Counted from the first letter of the stretch, positions 25,091 to 34,653 are shown. The stretch: DNA of 43,700 nucleotides from an uncultured Flavobacteriales bacterium (GCA_905478765.1 CAJQJY010000017.1:1-43700), one strand, 5' to 3'. The notes: generated by a model not told the origin, from the sequence alone. Program-made: numbers and translations.

Positions 25091-26638
25091 ATGATAAAGA
25101 TACTTTGGGCAGATGATGAGATAGATTTATTAAAACCCCACATTATTTATTTAGAAAATAAAGGGTATGATTTAACACCTTCAAAAAGTGGTGATGAAGC
25201 ATTAGAAATACTAGAAGAACATAAATTTGATTTGATTTTTTTAGATGAGAATATGCCAGGTTTAACTGGTTTAGAAACTTTAACTATAATTAAAGAAAAA
25301 CATGCAAATATACCTGTAGTTATGATTACCAAAAGCGAGGAAGAGAGTATAATGGAGGAGGCAATCGGCTCAAAAATTGCAGATTATTTAATTAAACCAG
25401 TAAATCCAAATCAGATATTATTAGCAATTAAAAAGAATATTGATTCAAATAGGCTGGTTGAAGAGAAAACCACAAGAAATTATCAGCAAGATTTTAGAAA
25501 TATTAGCACTAAATTATCATCATACCTAAATAAAGTAGAGTGGTATGATATTTTTAAGAAACTTACTTTTTGGGAATTGGAGTTGGAAAAATCGGTTGAT
25601 AATAGTGTAGAACAAATTCTTGAAATGCAGAAAACTGAAGCAAACTCTCAGTTTTTTAAGTTTGTAAAACAAAATTATAAAGATTGGATACAAGGAAATG
25701 AGGCACCTTTAATGTCACATAATATTATCAAAAAGAAAGTTGTACCATTAATGAGTGATAGAAAACCCACTTATATGATTCTGATTGATAATTTAAGATA
25801 CGATCAATGGAAAATTATTGAACCTTCAATATTAAAAGATTTTGAAGTTCTAAAAGATGAGATGTATACTAGTATTTTACCTACTGCAACTCAATATGCC
25901 CGTAATGCAATTTTTTGTGGAATGTTACCATCTGAAATTCAGAAAAGGTTTCCTGATATGTGGAAGAATGATGAAGATGAAGGTGGGAAAAATATGTTTG
26001 AAGAGGAATTTCTTTTAGATAATCTGCAGAGACTAGGTAAGAGAGCGTCTAAATCATCTTATACAAAAATAACAAATCTTGATTTTGGAAGAAAAGTAGT
26101 GAATAAAATTCCAAATATGAAAACTAATTCATTGAATGTGATAGTTTATAATTTTGTGGATATGTTATCTCATGCTCGTACTGATATGAAGGTGATAAAA
26201 GAATTAGCTGATGATGATGCTGCTTATCGTTCTTTAACCGCTTCATGGTTTGATCATTCTCCATTAAAAGATATTTTAAAACAGATTGCCAAGCAAGATG
26301 CAAATTTAATTATCACAACTGATCATGGGACAATAAATGTAAATAAACCTTCCAAAGTTATTGGCGATAGAAATGTAAATGCTAATTTAAGGTACAAGCA
26401 AGGAAAAAATTTGAATTATAAGGAGAATGATGTTTTTGAGATGGAAAAACCATTGGATTTTTATTTACCAATCCAAAATGTAAGTAGTAAATATATATTT
26501 GCAAAAGAGGATATGTATTTTGTATATCAAAACAATTACAATCAATTTGTTAAATTTTATAAAAACACTTACCAGCATGGTGGAATTTCAATGGAAGAGA
26601 TGATAATACCAATAATTACTTTAAAAACTAAGTTATGA
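25091..26638 (+). CDS. porX: T9SS regulator PorX (response regulator with PglZ domain)
   Basis: A 515-aa protein that controls type IX secretion with the PorY kinase and the SigP sigma factor in studied Bacteroidota. Residues 1-120 form a receiver domain: acidic pocket D8-D9, phospho-acceptor D52 in FLDENMPG, T80 and K102. After a helical linker comes a PglZ/alkaline-phosphatase-fold domain with metal-site segments LIDNLRYDQW (about 231-240), PTATQYARN (about 264-272) and LIITTDHGT, ending in YQHGGISMEEMIIPII. In published work this domain hydrolyses oligonucleotides. It starts a four-gene operon with tsaE, ald and a DUF4258-like gene. Confidence 0.95.
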   Translation: MIKILWADDEIDLLKPHIIYLENKGYDLTPSKSGDEALEILEEHKFDLIFLDENMPGLTGLETLTIIKEKHANIPVVMITKSEEESIMEEAIGSKIADYLIKPVNPNQILLAIKKNIDSNRLVEEKTTRNYQQDFRNISTKLSSYLNKVEWYDIFKKLTFWELELEKSVDNSVEQILEMQKTEANSQFFKFVKQNYKDWIQGNEAPLMSHNIIKKKVVPLMSDRKPTYMILIDNLRYDQWKIIEPSILKDFEVLKDEMYTSILPTATQYARNAIFCGMLPSEIQKRFPDMWKNDEDEGGKNMFEEEFLLDNLQRLGKRASKSSYTKITNLDFGRKVVNKIPNMKTNSLNVIVYNFVDMLSHARTDMKVIKELADDDAAYRSLTASWFDHSPLKDILKQIAKQDANLIITTDHGTINVNKPSKVIGDRNVNANLRYKQGKNLNYKENDVFEMEKPLDFYLPIQNVSSKYIFAKEDMYFVYQNNYNQFVKFYKNTYQHGGISMEEMIIPIITLKTKL

Positions 26639-27054
26639 GTTTTACACTTATTGTAGATGATTTAGAGCAACTTCCTAAAATTACAAAAGAATTTCTGACA
26701 AGAACTTCCCCTCATAAGAAGTTCGTTTTTTATGCTGAAATGGGAGTCGGAAAGACAACTCTAATAAAAGAACTATCTTCGCAGTTAGGAGTGAATGATG
26801 TTGTAAGTAGTCCTACTTTTTCAATTGTTAATGAATATCTGACAAAAGAAGAGTATAAAATATATCATTTTGATTTTTACAGATTAGAAGATGAGCAAGA
26901 GGCATTTGATATGGGATATGAAGAATATTTTTTTAGTGATGCTTATTGTTTTATTGAATGGCCTGAGAAAATTCCTAACTTGATAGAAGATGATATGGTA
27001 GTTGTAAAGATGCATCTTGATGGAAATAAGAGAGTGATTAATGTATTAATTTAG
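26635..27054 (+). CDS. tsaE: tRNA threonylcarbamoyl-adenosine synthesis ATPase TsaE
   Basis: A 139-aa P-loop ATPase acting with TsaB and TsaD to make t6A37 in tRNAs. Walker A is AEMGVGKTTLIKEL, followed by VVSSPTFSIVNEY, IYHFDFYRLED, the Glu/Asp motif EAFDMGYEEYFF and FIEWPEKIP. All essential motifs are present and the length is normal. The start overlaps the porX stop by 4 bases (ATGA), so the two are translationally coupled. The gene ends 2 bases before ald. Confidence 0.96.
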   Translation: MSFTLIVDDLEQLPKITKEFLTRTSPHKKFVFYAEMGVGKTTLIKELSSQLGVNDVVSSPTFSIVNEYLTKEEYKIYHFDFYRLEDEQEAFDMGYEEYFFSDAYCFIEWPEKIPNLIEDDMVVVKMHLDGNKRVINVLI

Positions 27055-27056
27055 TT

Positions 27057-28262
27057 ATGTCAAAAGAAAAAATATTCAGTTCATTTGGTTTGATGCCAAA
27101 AGAAGAAATGCTAGAAGTTAAACCAAACTTTAAACAATTACAAATTGGCATTCCTAAGGAATCATCATTTCAGGAAAACCGAGTAAGTTTAACTCCTGAA
27201 TCTGTTGGTTTATTGGTAGCAAACGGACACAGTATCATCATTGAAAAAGGAGCTGGAGAAGCAGCAAATTTTTCTGACAAACAATATGCTGATAATGGAG
27301 CAGAAATTGCTTATACCAAAGATGATGTTTTTAAGGCAATGTTTATTCTTAAAATTGAACCTCCTACAAAATCAGAATTAGAACTTATGCATAAAGGCCA
27401 GGAATTAATTTCTGCAGTTCAAATGTGCACTCAATCAGCAGAATATTTTAAAACCATAAATAAAAAAAATATTACAGCTTTTGGTTTTGAGTTTATTAAA
27501 GATACTCAAGATAAATTACCTATTGTAAGGAGTATGAGTGAAATTGCTGGTAGCACTTCATTATTAATTGCTGGTGAGTATTTATCTAACGTAAATAATG
27601 GAAAAGGATTGATGCTTGGAGGGATTTCAGGCATAATGCCAACTAATGTTGTTGTAATAGGTGCAGGAACTGTTGGAGAATATGCATGTAGAACAGCAAT
27701 GGGGCTAGGTTCATCAGTTATAGTTTTTGATAATTCTGTTTCAAAATTAAGAAGATTGCAAAACAATATCAATCAGAGAGTTAGTACATCTTCAATTCAG
27801 CCAAAGGCTTTAATGAAAGCATTGAGAAGAGCAGATGTTGTAATATCAGCATTGCGAATTGGTGATGGTAGAGTACCTTGTATTGTAAGTGAAGAAATGG
27901 TTCAACAGATGAAAAAAGGAGCTGTTGTAATTGATGTAAGTATTGATCAAGGAGGTAGTTTTGAAACTTCTATGGTTACTACTCATAAGAAACCTACTTT
28001 TACAATGCATGGTGTTGTTCATTATTGTGTGCCAAATATTGCATCAAGAGTTTCTCGTACAGCGTCAATGGCAATTAGTAATATTTTAACTCCTATTTTA
28101 CTTAGAATATCAGAAGAAGGTGGAGTAGAAAATACGATAAGAAAACATGAATGTTTACGTAATGGTATTTATGCTTACAAAGGAAGTAACACGAATGAAT
28201 TGTTAAGCAGGAATTTTAAAATTCCGTTTAAGGATTTAGAACTAATAATGGCAACAAGATAG
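27057..28262 (+). CDS. ald: Alanine dehydrogenase
   Basis: An NAD-dependent enzyme interconverting alanine and pyruvate plus ammonia, 401 aa. The N-terminal region is AlaDh/PNT (IGIPKESSFQENRVSLTPESVGLLVANGH, and MFILKIEPPTKSELELM). The NAD domain has VIGAGTVGEYACRTAMGLGSSVIVFD. C-terminal VVIDVSIDQGGSFETS and PNIASRVSRTASMAISNIL are family signatures. An N-terminal extension of about 27 residues compared with classical Ald is typical in Bacteroidota. PntA of transhydrogenase is the closest alternative but would be longer and accompanied by pntB. It lies third in the porX operon. Confidence 0.9.
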   Translation: MSKEKIFSSFGLMPKEEMLEVKPNFKQLQIGIPKESSFQENRVSLTPESVGLLVANGHSIIIEKGAGEAANFSDKQYADNGAEIAYTKDDVFKAMFILKIEPPTKSELELMHKGQELISAVQMCTQSAEYFKTINKKNITAFGFEFIKDTQDKLPIVRSMSEIAGSTSLLIAGEYLSNVNNGKGLMLGGISGIMPTNVVVIGAGTVGEYACRTAMGLGSSVIVFDNSVSKLRRLQNNINQRVSTSSIQPKALMKALRRADVVISALRIGDGRVPCIVSEEMVQQMKKGAVVIDVSIDQGGSFETSMVTTHKKPTFTMHGVVHYCVPNIASRVSRTASMAISNILTPILLRISEEGGVENTIRKHECLRNGIYAYKGSNTNELLSRNFKIPFKDLELIMATR

Positions 28263-28266
28263 CACT

Positions 28267-28716
28267 ATGAGAAGAAGACTTTTATTTTTTGGATTTGGAG
28301 CATTGATAAGTATTTTCTTCCTCTCAATGGGGCCAGAAAACAGATTAAAAGACACCTTTTATGCATACATGGATTACTTTGATATGGACAAGAGAGTAAT
28401 TACTCATCTTTATCCTAATTCTACTGATACTGATGGAAATGTAATTGCAATAGCAACTGATTTTACTACTCAGGCTGAGTGTCAATTAGTGTATTATAAT
28501 ATCACAAAAGAAGATATACTTACAGTATTAGAAGATGGAGAGGTAAATTTTGATTTATCAGAGGAAGATGGAGAGCCTTGCCAATATTATGTAATTGAAA
28601 ACTCAGTAAAAGGATATAATTTAGCAGTGACTTTTGAGCTTTGTTATTATGATGATAAAAGCGTAAAAGTGATGAGGTTTAAAGCTAATAATGAAGAGGG
28701 AATTTGTAATTTTTAA
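28267..28716 (+). CDS. DUF4258-like small membrane-anchored protein
   Basis: A 149-aa protein with a basic start (MRRR) and one N-terminal hydrophobic helix (about residues 5-21), followed by a soluble acidic domain. The segment HLYPNSTDTDGNVIAIATDFTTQAECQLVYYNITKEDI and the later DGEPCQYYVIENSV and VTFELCYYDDKSVKVM resemble DUF4258-type proteins that follow ald in other flavobacteria. Three to four cysteines are spread through the domain. Function is unknown. It starts 4 bases after ald, and its stop codon overlaps the convergent proline dehydrogenase stop. Confidence 0.75.
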   Translation: MRRRLLFFGFGALISIFFLSMGPENRLKDTFYAYMDYFDMDKRVITHLYPNSTDTDGNVIAIATDFTTQAECQLVYYNITKEDILTVLEDGEVNFDLSEEDGEPCQYYVIENSVKGYNLAVTFELCYYDDKSVKVMRFKANNEEGICNF

Positions 28717-29879
28717 GCGTTTCTCCTCCTTTTTTTCTCTTCAATGATATTTGTAAGTTCACGCCCCATTTGACCTGCTATAGAAGTGTTTTCTTCAGCA
28801 CGCCTAATTAAGTAAGGGATTACATCTTTTACTGGCCCGTAAGGAACATATTTTACTACATTAAAACCTTTTTTAGCGGCATTATATGAGATATGATCAC
28901 TCATTCCTAATAGTTGAGATAAGTAAACTCTTTTATCATCTTTTGAGATGTTATGTTTGTTAAGTAGTTCCACTAAAAAAGCTGAACTTTCTTCATTATG
29001 TGTTCCTGCACAAACTGATACAAAATCAATATTTTCAATACAAATTGTAAGAGCTTTGTTGTAATCAGTATCAGTATTTTCTTTAATAGTATGTACTGGG
29101 CAATTATATCCTTTTTCTTTTGCTCTTTCAATTTCTTGTTCATGGTAAGCACCTCTAACAAGCTTCAGGCCTACAAAGAATTTTTCTTCTTCGGCTAGTT
29201 TAACGAGCATTTCTAAATAGTCAACTCTATCATATCTGTAAAGCTGTAAAGTATTAAAAATCCAAGCTTTATTTTTATTGAATTTTTTCATCATTTTTAT
29301 TGCAATATCATCTATTGCATCTTGTATCCAACTTTCTTCCGCATCAATAAATAAAGGAACTTTATTGTCGCTTGCAGTTTGGCAGATATTCTCAATTCGC
29401 CCTTCAAAGATAGTTTTTTCAATTTCTTCTTCTTTTGTAAGATTTGAGTTGTTGTTAATTTTTTCTAAGAGATCAAAACGAGCTAAACCTGTAGGTTTAA
29501 ATACTGAAAAAGGTATTGAAATTTCTGATTTTGCTTTTATTATTGAAGCAATAGTCTCAGTCATTGCAAGGTTAAAATCCTCCTCATTTTCTTTTCCTTC
29601 AGCAGAAAAATCAAGAATAGTACCAATGTTTGATTCCCAAAGTTTGTCTATTGTTGCTTGACTATTTTCTATAGTTGTCCCACCACAAAAATGCTTGTAA
29701 ACAGTTGCTTTTATTGCCCAACTAATTGGCAAATGCAGCCACATAGCTAATTTAATAAATGCAGTAAGTATGTTAGAAATACTTGAGTTGCTAATTGTTT
29801 TAAATAGGAGATAGGCTCTACTTAAATCCTTATCAGATTTGTCAGCAAAAGCAACTTTGATATTCTCGAAATTTATCAT
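28713..29879 (-). CDS. Proline dehydrogenase
   Basis: A 388-aa FAD-dependent TIM-barrel enzyme oxidising proline to pyrroline-5-carboxylate; electrons go to quinone. It shows LFIDAEESWIQDAIDDIAIKMM, LQLYRYDRVDYL, KLVRGAYHEQEIERAKEKGY and YLSQLLGMSDHISYNAAKKG. The flavin/proline-binding YVPYGPVKDVIPYLIRRAEENTS lies near the end. It is the single-function form without the P5C dehydrogenase domain of PutA. It is transcribed alone from the -7 box at 29894-29901. Confidence 0.95.
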   Translation of the reverse strand: MINFENIKVAFADKSDKDLSRAYLLFKTISNSSISNILTAFIKLAMWLHLPISWAIKATVYKHFCGGTTIENSQATIDKLWESNIGTILDFSAEGKENEEDFNLAMTETIASIIKAKSEISIPFSVFKPTGLARFDLLEKINNNSNLTKEEEIEKTIFEGRIENICQTASDNKVPLFIDAEESWIQDAIDDIAIKMMKKFNKNKAWIFNTLQLYRYDRVDYLEMLVKLAEEEKFFVGLKLVRGAYHEQEIERAKEKGYNCPVHTIKENTDTDYNKALTICIENIDFVSVCAGTHNEESSAFLVELLNKHNISKDDKRVYLSQLLGMSDHISYNAAKKGFNVVKYVPYGPVKDVIPYLIRRAEENTSIAGQMGRELTNIIEEKKRRRNA

Positions 29880-29893
29880 CAGTAAAGTTTTAA

Positions 29894-29901
29894 CAAAAAT
29901 A
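29894..29901 (-). promoter_or_regulatory. -7 box TATTTTTG for proline dehydrogenase
   Basis: A perfect TAnnTTTG match on the minus strand, 14 bases before the ATG, giving a very short leader. Confidence 0.45.
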
Positions 29902-29941
29902 TAGTTTTAATAAGAAGACTGTTTGTTTTAATGCAATTTTG

Positions 29942-30580
29942 TTATTTGATTTTTCTACTTATCATTAGGCCATCTCTTATAGGTAAAAGTACATTTTCTA
30001 CTCTAGGTTCAGCTAAAGTTTTTTTGTTGTATTCATTTATAGCTAAAGTTTCTGTATCCATTTTTTCATTGGTTACATTTCCGCTCCAAAGCACATTGTC
30101 AGCAATAAGATAACCACCAATATCTATTTTATCAATCAGCAAATCAAAATAAGTGGAGTAATTTTCCTTATCAGCATCAATAAAAGCCAGTTGGAAATTA
30201 CATTCAAAAGTTGGGATGATGTTTAAAGCATTACCAATGTGTTGTTTGATGTTATTTGAATAGTCAGAACGCTTAAAGTATCGATCTGCAACTGAAGTAT
30301 ATTCTTGATTTATATCTAGTGTATGGAGGGTTCCATTACTTTGTAATCCTTCAGCCATACAAAGCGCACTATAACCAGTGTAAGTGCCAATTTCAATAAT
30401 GTTAGTTGGGTTAATCATTTTACTGAACATGGATAAAGCTCTCCCTTGCAAATGTCCAGAAAGCATTCTGGGTATCATTACATTTGCCCAAGTTTCTCTA
30501 TTTAGTTCAGCTAGTAGTTTTGGTTCTTGTTCAGTATGGCTTACTGAATATTTTTCAATATCTTCTGGTAAGAATTCCAT
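29942..30580 (-). CDS. Catechol-type SAM-dependent O-methyltransferase
   Basis: A 212-aa class I methyltransferase of the Methyltransf_3 (COMT/CCoAOMT) family, metal-dependent. The SAM site is IIEIGTYTGYSALCMAEGL. Metal and catalytic segments are LAFIDADKENYSTYFDLL and YLIADNVLWSGNV, and the end LPIRDGLMISRK is typical. The start MEFLPEDIEKYS at 30580 fits homologues. An upstream in-frame ATG at 30607 would begin inside the terminator hairpin at 30597-30618 and is rejected. The substrate is unknown. It is downstream of the Cys-rich gene but separated from it by that terminator. Confidence 0.93.
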   Translation of the reverse strand: MEFLPEDIEKYSVSHTEQEPKLLAELNRETWANVMIPRMLSGHLQGRALSMFSKMINPTNIIEIGTYTGYSALCMAEGLQSNGTLHTLDINQEYTSVADRYFKRSDYSNNIKQHIGNALNIIPTFECNFQLAFIDADKENYSTYFDLLIDKIDIGGYLIADNVLWSGNVTNEKMDTETLAINEYNKKTLAEPRVENVLLPIRDGLMISRKIK

Positions 30581-30596
30581 AGTTGTGATATAAAAA

Positions 30597-30618
30597 AAGC
30601 CACACAATCGTGTGGCTT
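30597..30618 (-). terminator. Intrinsic terminator after the Cys-rich gene
   Basis: The arms are 30597-30605 and 30610-30618 (AAGCCACAC/GTGTGGCTT) with a four-base loop. On the minus strand it runs into TTTTTTT. It lies 19 bases past the Cys-rich gene stop and just upstream of the O-methyltransferase start. Confidence 0.9.
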
Positions 30619-30637
30619 ATATAATGTTAATATTTAA

Positions 30638-31084
30638 TTATTCTTTTGAAGAATTATCTTTCTTAGGTGGAGGAATATTACTAAGATATTCATCACTTTT
30701 TAAAACCTTTTTTGAACAGCTTTTTTTACAGCTTTTCTTAGATTTTTTGCTGCAAGATGATTTTTCACCTGAATAATCATTAGTTGTTCCGTAATCAAAC
30801 TCACCTTTCTTTGATTTAGAGCATTTAGATTTACTTTTTGAGCAAGCAGCTTTTTCTGATTTAGAACAAGATTTCTTATTTTCACCTTTACAACATGTAC
30901 CTTTTTTCTTATTTTCACATGTTGCATCACAAACTTTCCCTGATTTAGCACAAGTTTTTACTTCTATTATTTCTTCTGTTACTACTACAGTTTCAGTAGT
31001 TGCGTTAGGTTGAGCGTTTACATTAGCGATTCCAATAAAGAATATAGCTAAAAGTAAGATTGATATTTTTTTCATTTTTTTCAT
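30638..31084 (-). CDS. Secreted Cys/Lys/Ser-rich protein of unknown function
   Basis: A 148-aa protein with a clear signal peptide (about residues 1-24, ending NVNA). After an acidic/Thr stretch (TTETVVVTEEIIEV) comes a region with 11 cysteines in about 87 residues, mixed with Lys and Ser (repeated CSKS, KSC and SKSK blocks, including a CC pair). It ends in a tail IPPPKKDNSSKE. Low complexity makes family assignment unsafe. It recalls metal-binding or disulfide-rich surface proteins, but that is only a guess. Translation may instead start at the second ATG (31075). It has its own -7 box and terminator, so it is a single-gene unit. Confidence 0.75.
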   Translation of the reverse strand: MKKMKKISILLLAIFFIGIANVNAQPNATTETVVVTEEIIEVKTCAKSGKVCDATCENKKKGTCCKGENKKSCSKSEKAACSKSKSKCSKSKKGEFDYGTTNDYSGEKSSCSKKSKKSCKKSCSKKVLKSDEYLSNIPPPKKDNSSKE

Positions 31085-31101
31085 TTTTTATTTATTTTAG
31101 G

Positions 31102-31109
31102 CAAATATA
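31102..31109 (-). promoter_or_regulatory. -7 box TATATTTG for the Cys-rich gene
   Basis: A perfect TAnnTTTG match on the minus strand, 17 bases before the first ATG, followed by an A-rich leader. It separates this gene from psd upstream. Confidence 0.5.
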
Positions 31110-31137
31110 GTAAAATAGTTGAAAAGATATCTTATAA

Positions 31138-31785
31138 TTAGTAATTAGCAATTACACTTTGCCCTCCAATTACTTTTTCTTCTAGTTGTGTATTTATCTT
31201 TGTGCCAATTGGGAAAAACAAATCTACTCTAGATCCAAATTTAATAAATCCGAATTCATCAGCTACTTTAGCTCTGTCATTTTCTTTTGAGTAAGTCATA
31301 ATCCTACGAGCAACTGCACCTGCAATTTGTCTGAAAAGAATAGAGATCTTATCATTCTCAACCACTACAGTACTTCTTTCATTTTCTATTGATGCTTTAG
31401 GATGCCAAGCGACTAAAAACTTACCGGGATGATATTTCGTGTATTTTACATTTCCACTAATAGGATACACTTGGTTGTGTACGTTAAGTGGAGACATAAA
31501 GATACTTACTTGTATTCTTTTGTCTTTGTAATATTCCTGTTCAGATGTTTCTTCAATTACAACTACTTTTCCATCACATGGAGCATAGACGACTCCTTCT
31601 TTTCTTTCAAATTCACGCTTAGGGATTCGGAAAAAGTTTAAAGTCATAATGAATAGAAAGCCTGTAACTATAAAAGTAAAACCGACTATATATTTGCTTC
31701 CATAAGTGTAAGCTAAATAGTTGAATAAACTAAAAACTAAAATTTCAAGTATTAGGGTTGCGGTTCCTTCTTTGTGTAATTTCAT
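31138..31785 (-). CDS. psd: Phosphatidylserine decarboxylase
   Basis: Makes phosphatidylethanolamine from phosphatidylserine. It is the short (215 aa) form with two N-terminal membrane helices (about 12-28 and 32-50). The body shows VVYAPCDGKVVVIEE, IFMSPLNVHNQVYPISGNV and NERSTVVVEN. The self-cleavage site is G184-S185 in FIKFGSRVDLFFP, where Ser becomes the pyruvoyl group. It lies one base after cdsA, which makes CDP-diacylglycerol upstream in the same pathway. pssA is not in the window. Confidence 0.94.
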   Translation of the reverse strand: MKLHKEGTATLILEILVFSLFNYLAYTYGSKYIVGFTFIVTGFLFIMTLNFFRIPKREFERKEGVVYAPCDGKVVVIEETSEQEYYKDKRIQVSIFMSPLNVHNQVYPISGNVKYTKYHPGKFLVAWHPKASIENERSTVVVENDKISILFRQIAGAVARRIMTYSKENDRAKVADEFGFIKFGSRVDLFFPIGTKINTQLEEKVIGGQSVIANY

Positions 31786-31786
31786 A

Positions 31787-32428
31787 TTAAATAATATGTA
31801 CGTAAATGTATAATACTGGGATGGTAATCATAAAAGCATCCATTCTATCGAGCATTCCTCCATGTCCTGGAATAAAATCCCCAGAATCTTTTACACCTGC
31901 TTGTCTTTTGTAATGTGATTCTATAAAATCTCCAAGAGTAGCAGTGAAAGGTAGAAATATGCTAATGACTATTGCGTGATTAAGTCCTAAGCTTGGAAAG
32001 TAGCTTACCGCAAGATAAGCAGAGATTATTGTAAAAATAAACCCTCCCACAAAGCCCTCCAATGATTTTTTAGGAGAAACAGAAGGCATGATTTTTGTTT
32101 TTCCAAATCTCACACCAAATAGGTAAGCAAAGGTATCGAATGTCCAAGTAAGTACAAACATTAATAGGATAAGAGATGGATCAAAAGGGGAGTTGGGATT
32201 GTCATGATCCGTCATTCCAAATAACTGAATTATAAAAAATGGTATAAGTACATAAAGGAAAGCAAGAACCTTATTTTTTCCTTTTCTGAGTTTCCACATT
32301 TCATAGATAGAAACAATTCCTAAAACAGCAAAAAGCAAACTAAAAGTAGCTTCAGAATAAGAAGTGCATAACCACATAATAGCGACATAAACTACACCAG
32401 ATAAAGCTCTTTTAAGCGTTTCGTTCAT
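31787..32428 (-). CDS. cdsA: Phosphatidate cytidylyltransferase
   Basis: Makes CDP-diacylglycerol, the precursor of all phospholipids. The 213-aa membrane protein has about six helices. It carries the full CDP-DAG synthase signature near the end: SHYKRQAGVKDSGDFIPGHGGMLDRMD. It is shorter than the E. coli enzyme (about 285 aa), having lost N-terminal helices, while the catalytic C-terminal part is intact. The start overlaps the DUF2007 gene by 17 bases, so translation is probably coupled. Confidence 0.94.
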   Translation of the reverse strand: MNETLKRALSGVVYVAIMWLCTSYSEATFSLLFAVLGIVSIYEMWKLRKGKNKVLAFLYVLIPFFIIQLFGMTDHDNPNSPFDPSLILLMFVLTWTFDTFAYLFGVRFGKTKIMPSVSPKKSLEGFVGGFIFTIISAYLAVSYFPSLGLNHAIVISIFLPFTATLGDFIESHYKRQAGVKDSGDFIPGHGGMLDRMDAFMITIPVLYIYVHII

Positions 32429-32618
32429 CTTCTATTTCTTTAAGTATAGCAGTTGCATTCTCTTTTTGGTTTTCAGGAACAAACAATTCAATTGCACCAA
32501 ACATATTATATGATGAATCTTGCTTATTTAGTAGTACAACATTAATATTGTTTTCTTCTAACATTTGTTTTGTTATTTCAGCTTTATTAGGATTGTTAGT
32601 ACTAAGAATCTTTATCAT
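32412..32618 (-). CDS. DUF2007-type small protein (putative signal-transducing)
   Basis: A 68-aa protein with the PII-like DUF2007 pattern: IKILSTNNPNKAEITKQMLEENNINVVLLN, then AIELFVPENQKENATAILKEI. Members are small alpha/beta proteins of unclear function. Position between ftsH (1 base) and cdsA (17-base overlap) is the only clue and suggests a link to membrane homeostasis, which is unproven. Confidence 0.85.
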   Translation of the reverse strand: MIKILSTNNPNKAEITKQMLEENNINVVLLNKQDSSYNMFGAIELFVPENQKENATAILKEIEDERNA

Positions 32619-32619
32619 C

Positions 32620-34650
32620 TTATTCTTCTTTAACCTCAGTTGTATCCTCTTTCTTTTCTACTACAATTTCCTTTTTAGCTTTTTTGTCAGATTCAGCTTT
32701 TTCATCATCTAACTTTATAAGCTGTTCTTCTTCATATGATTTCCATTTTCTAGCTCCAAATATAGTTTCTAAATCAGCTTTAAAGATCACTTCCTTTTCT
32801 AATAGTTCAGCACCAAGTTTTTCAACTTTATCTTTATTACTAATTAGTACTTCTTTAGCTCTAGTATATTCATATTCTAATATTCCACTAACTTCTTTGT
32901 CAATTAGCTGAGCTCTTTCCTCAGAATATGGTTTAGTAAACCCAGATTGTTGCCCTGAAGAATCGTAATAAGAGATATTTCCTACTTCCTTGCTTAAACC
33001 ATACATACTTACCATAGCGTAAGCCATTTTTGTTACTTTTTCAAGGTCAGATAAAGCACCAGTTGAAATTCTACCAAAGAAAACTTCTTCAGCAGCTCTC
33101 CCTCCCATAGCAGCACAAATTTCATCAAGCATTTGTTCGGTAGTTGTTAATTGTCTTTCTTCTGGCAAGTACCAGGCAGCTCCTAATGACTTTCCTCTAG
33201 GAACAATAGTAACTTTTACTAGAGGAGAAGCGTGCTCTAACATCCAACTTACTGTTGCATGTCCTGCCTCATGGTAAGCAATAGTTTTCTTCTCGTTAGG
33301 AGAAATAATTTTTGATTTCTTCTCCAATCCTCCAATGATTCTGTCAACAGCATCTAAGAAATCTTGTTTCTCCACTTTTTTCTTTGATTTTCTTGCAGCA
33401 ATAAGTGCCGCTTCATTACAAACATTAGCAATATCAGCACCACTAAATCCTGGCGTTTGTCTTGCTAAGAAATTAATATCCATACTCTGCGAGAGTTTGA
33501 TAGGTTTTAAGTGAACTTCAAAAATTTCTTTACGCTCTAATAAATCAGGTAAATCAACAAAAATTTGTCTATCAAATCTTCCTGCCCTAGTAAGTGCTTT
33601 GTCAAGTACATCAGCACGGTTAGTTGCTGCCATTACAATAACCCCTGAGTTTGTACCAAAACCATCCATTTCAGTTAGTAATTGATTCAAAGTATTTTCT
33701 CTCTCGTCATTACTACCCGTCATAGCATTTTTACCTCTAGCTCTACCAATTGCATCGATCTCATCAATAAAGATAATGGCTGGGGATTTTTCTTTAGCTT
33801 GCTTGAATAAATCACGAACACGGCTTGCTCCAACACCTACAAACATTTCTACAAAGTCAGAACCAGATAAGGAGAAGAAAGGAACTTTAGCTTCACCAGC
33901 AACAGCTTTAGCAAGTAAAGTTTTACCTGTTCCTGGAGGGCCTATTAATAATGCTCCTTTAGGTATTTTACCTCCAAGTTTGGTGTATTTTTCAGGTGAT
34001 TTTAAAAAGTCAACTATTTCAGTTATTTCTTCTTTTGCACCTTCTAAACCTGCAACATCTTTAAATGAAACTTTAATATCTGCTTTATCAACTAATTTCC
34101 CTTTCGTTTTTCCTATGTTGAAGATTTGACTTCCGCCACCTCCAGCACCTCCACCCATTCTTTTCATAATAAAAAGCCAAATGAAAATAAAAAAAGCTAA
34201 AGGTAAAATCCAGCCTAATAGGTCGCCAAATACATCTTTTCTGGTTTCGTAAAATGGTGAAATCTTTTCTTCATTATCAAATTCAATTTGTGCTTCTTTT
34301 AGGTTGTTGCTAAAGGTTTCAACTGATCCTATTTCAAAATAATAGTGAGGTCCTAAATTTAGCGCATCACCAAATGTTCTTTTGCTTACTTCTCTATATT
34401 GTTCTTCTGATAAAAATTTCTTTTTAATATAAATATAGGCCTTTTCTTTATTTACAATTACTACTTTTTCAACTTTTTGTTGTTGTAGCATGTTCTGATT
34501 AAATTCTTGCCAATTTGTTTGCTTCGTAACTTCAGTCCCCATAAAGTTCAAGCCAATAAAAAATACAAAAATTAAGGCATAAATCCAATATATTTTGAAT
34601 TTAAAGCCTTTTATTCCACCAGGTAAATTTGATTTCTTTTTGTCATTCAT
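32620..34650 (-). CDS. ftsH: ATP-dependent zinc metalloprotease FtsH
   Basis: A membrane AAA protease for quality control of membrane and some soluble proteins. The 676-aa protein has two membrane helices (about 20-40 and 145-165) flanking a periplasmic domain, then a Gly-rich linker. The AAA module has Walker A GPPGTGKT near residue 238, Walker [12 protein letters not shown], and the second region of homology with [23 protein letters not shown]. The zinc site is HEAGH near residue 460. An acidic/Lys tail ends the protein. It lies 3 bases after rsfS and directly before DUF2007 and cdsA. Confidence 0.97.
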   Translation of the reverse strand: MNDKKKSNLPGGIKGFKFKIYWIYALIFVFFIGLNFMGTEVTKQTNWQEFNQNMLQQQKVEKVVIVNKEKAYIYIKKKFLSEEQYREVSKRTFGDALNLGPHYYFEIGSVETFSNNLKEAQIEFDNEEKISPFYETRKDVFGDLLGWILPLAFFIFIWLFIMKRMGGGAGGGGSQIFNIGKTKGKLVDKADIKVSFKDVAGLEGAKEEITEIVDFLKSPEKYTKLGGKIPKGALLIGPPGTGKTLLAKAVAGEAKVPFFSLSGSDFVEMFVGVGASRVRDLFKQAKEKSPAIIFIDEIDAIGRARGKNAMTGSNDERENTLNQLLTEMDGFGTNSGVIVMAATNRADVLDKALTRAGRFDRQIFVDLPDLLERKEIFEVHLKPIKLSQSMDINFLARQTPGFSGADIANVCNEAALIAARKSKKKVEKQDFLDAVDRIIGGLEKKSKIISPNEKKTIAYHEAGHATVSWMLEHASPLVKVTIVPRGKSLGAAWYLPEERQLTTTEQMLDEICAAMGGRAAEEVFFGRISTGALSDLEKVTKMAYAMVSMYGLSKEVGNISYYDSSGQQSGFTKPYSEERAQLIDKEVSGILEYEYTRAKEVLISNKDKVEKLGAELLEKEVIFKADLETIFGARKWKSYEEEQLIKLDDEKAESDKKAKKEIVVEKKEDTTEVKEE

Positions 34651-34653
34651 AGT

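Noticed and set aside
30581-30607. Upstream ATG for the O-methyltransferase
   Set aside because: It begins inside the terminator hairpin at 30597-30618; the ATG at 30580 gives the usual N-terminus.
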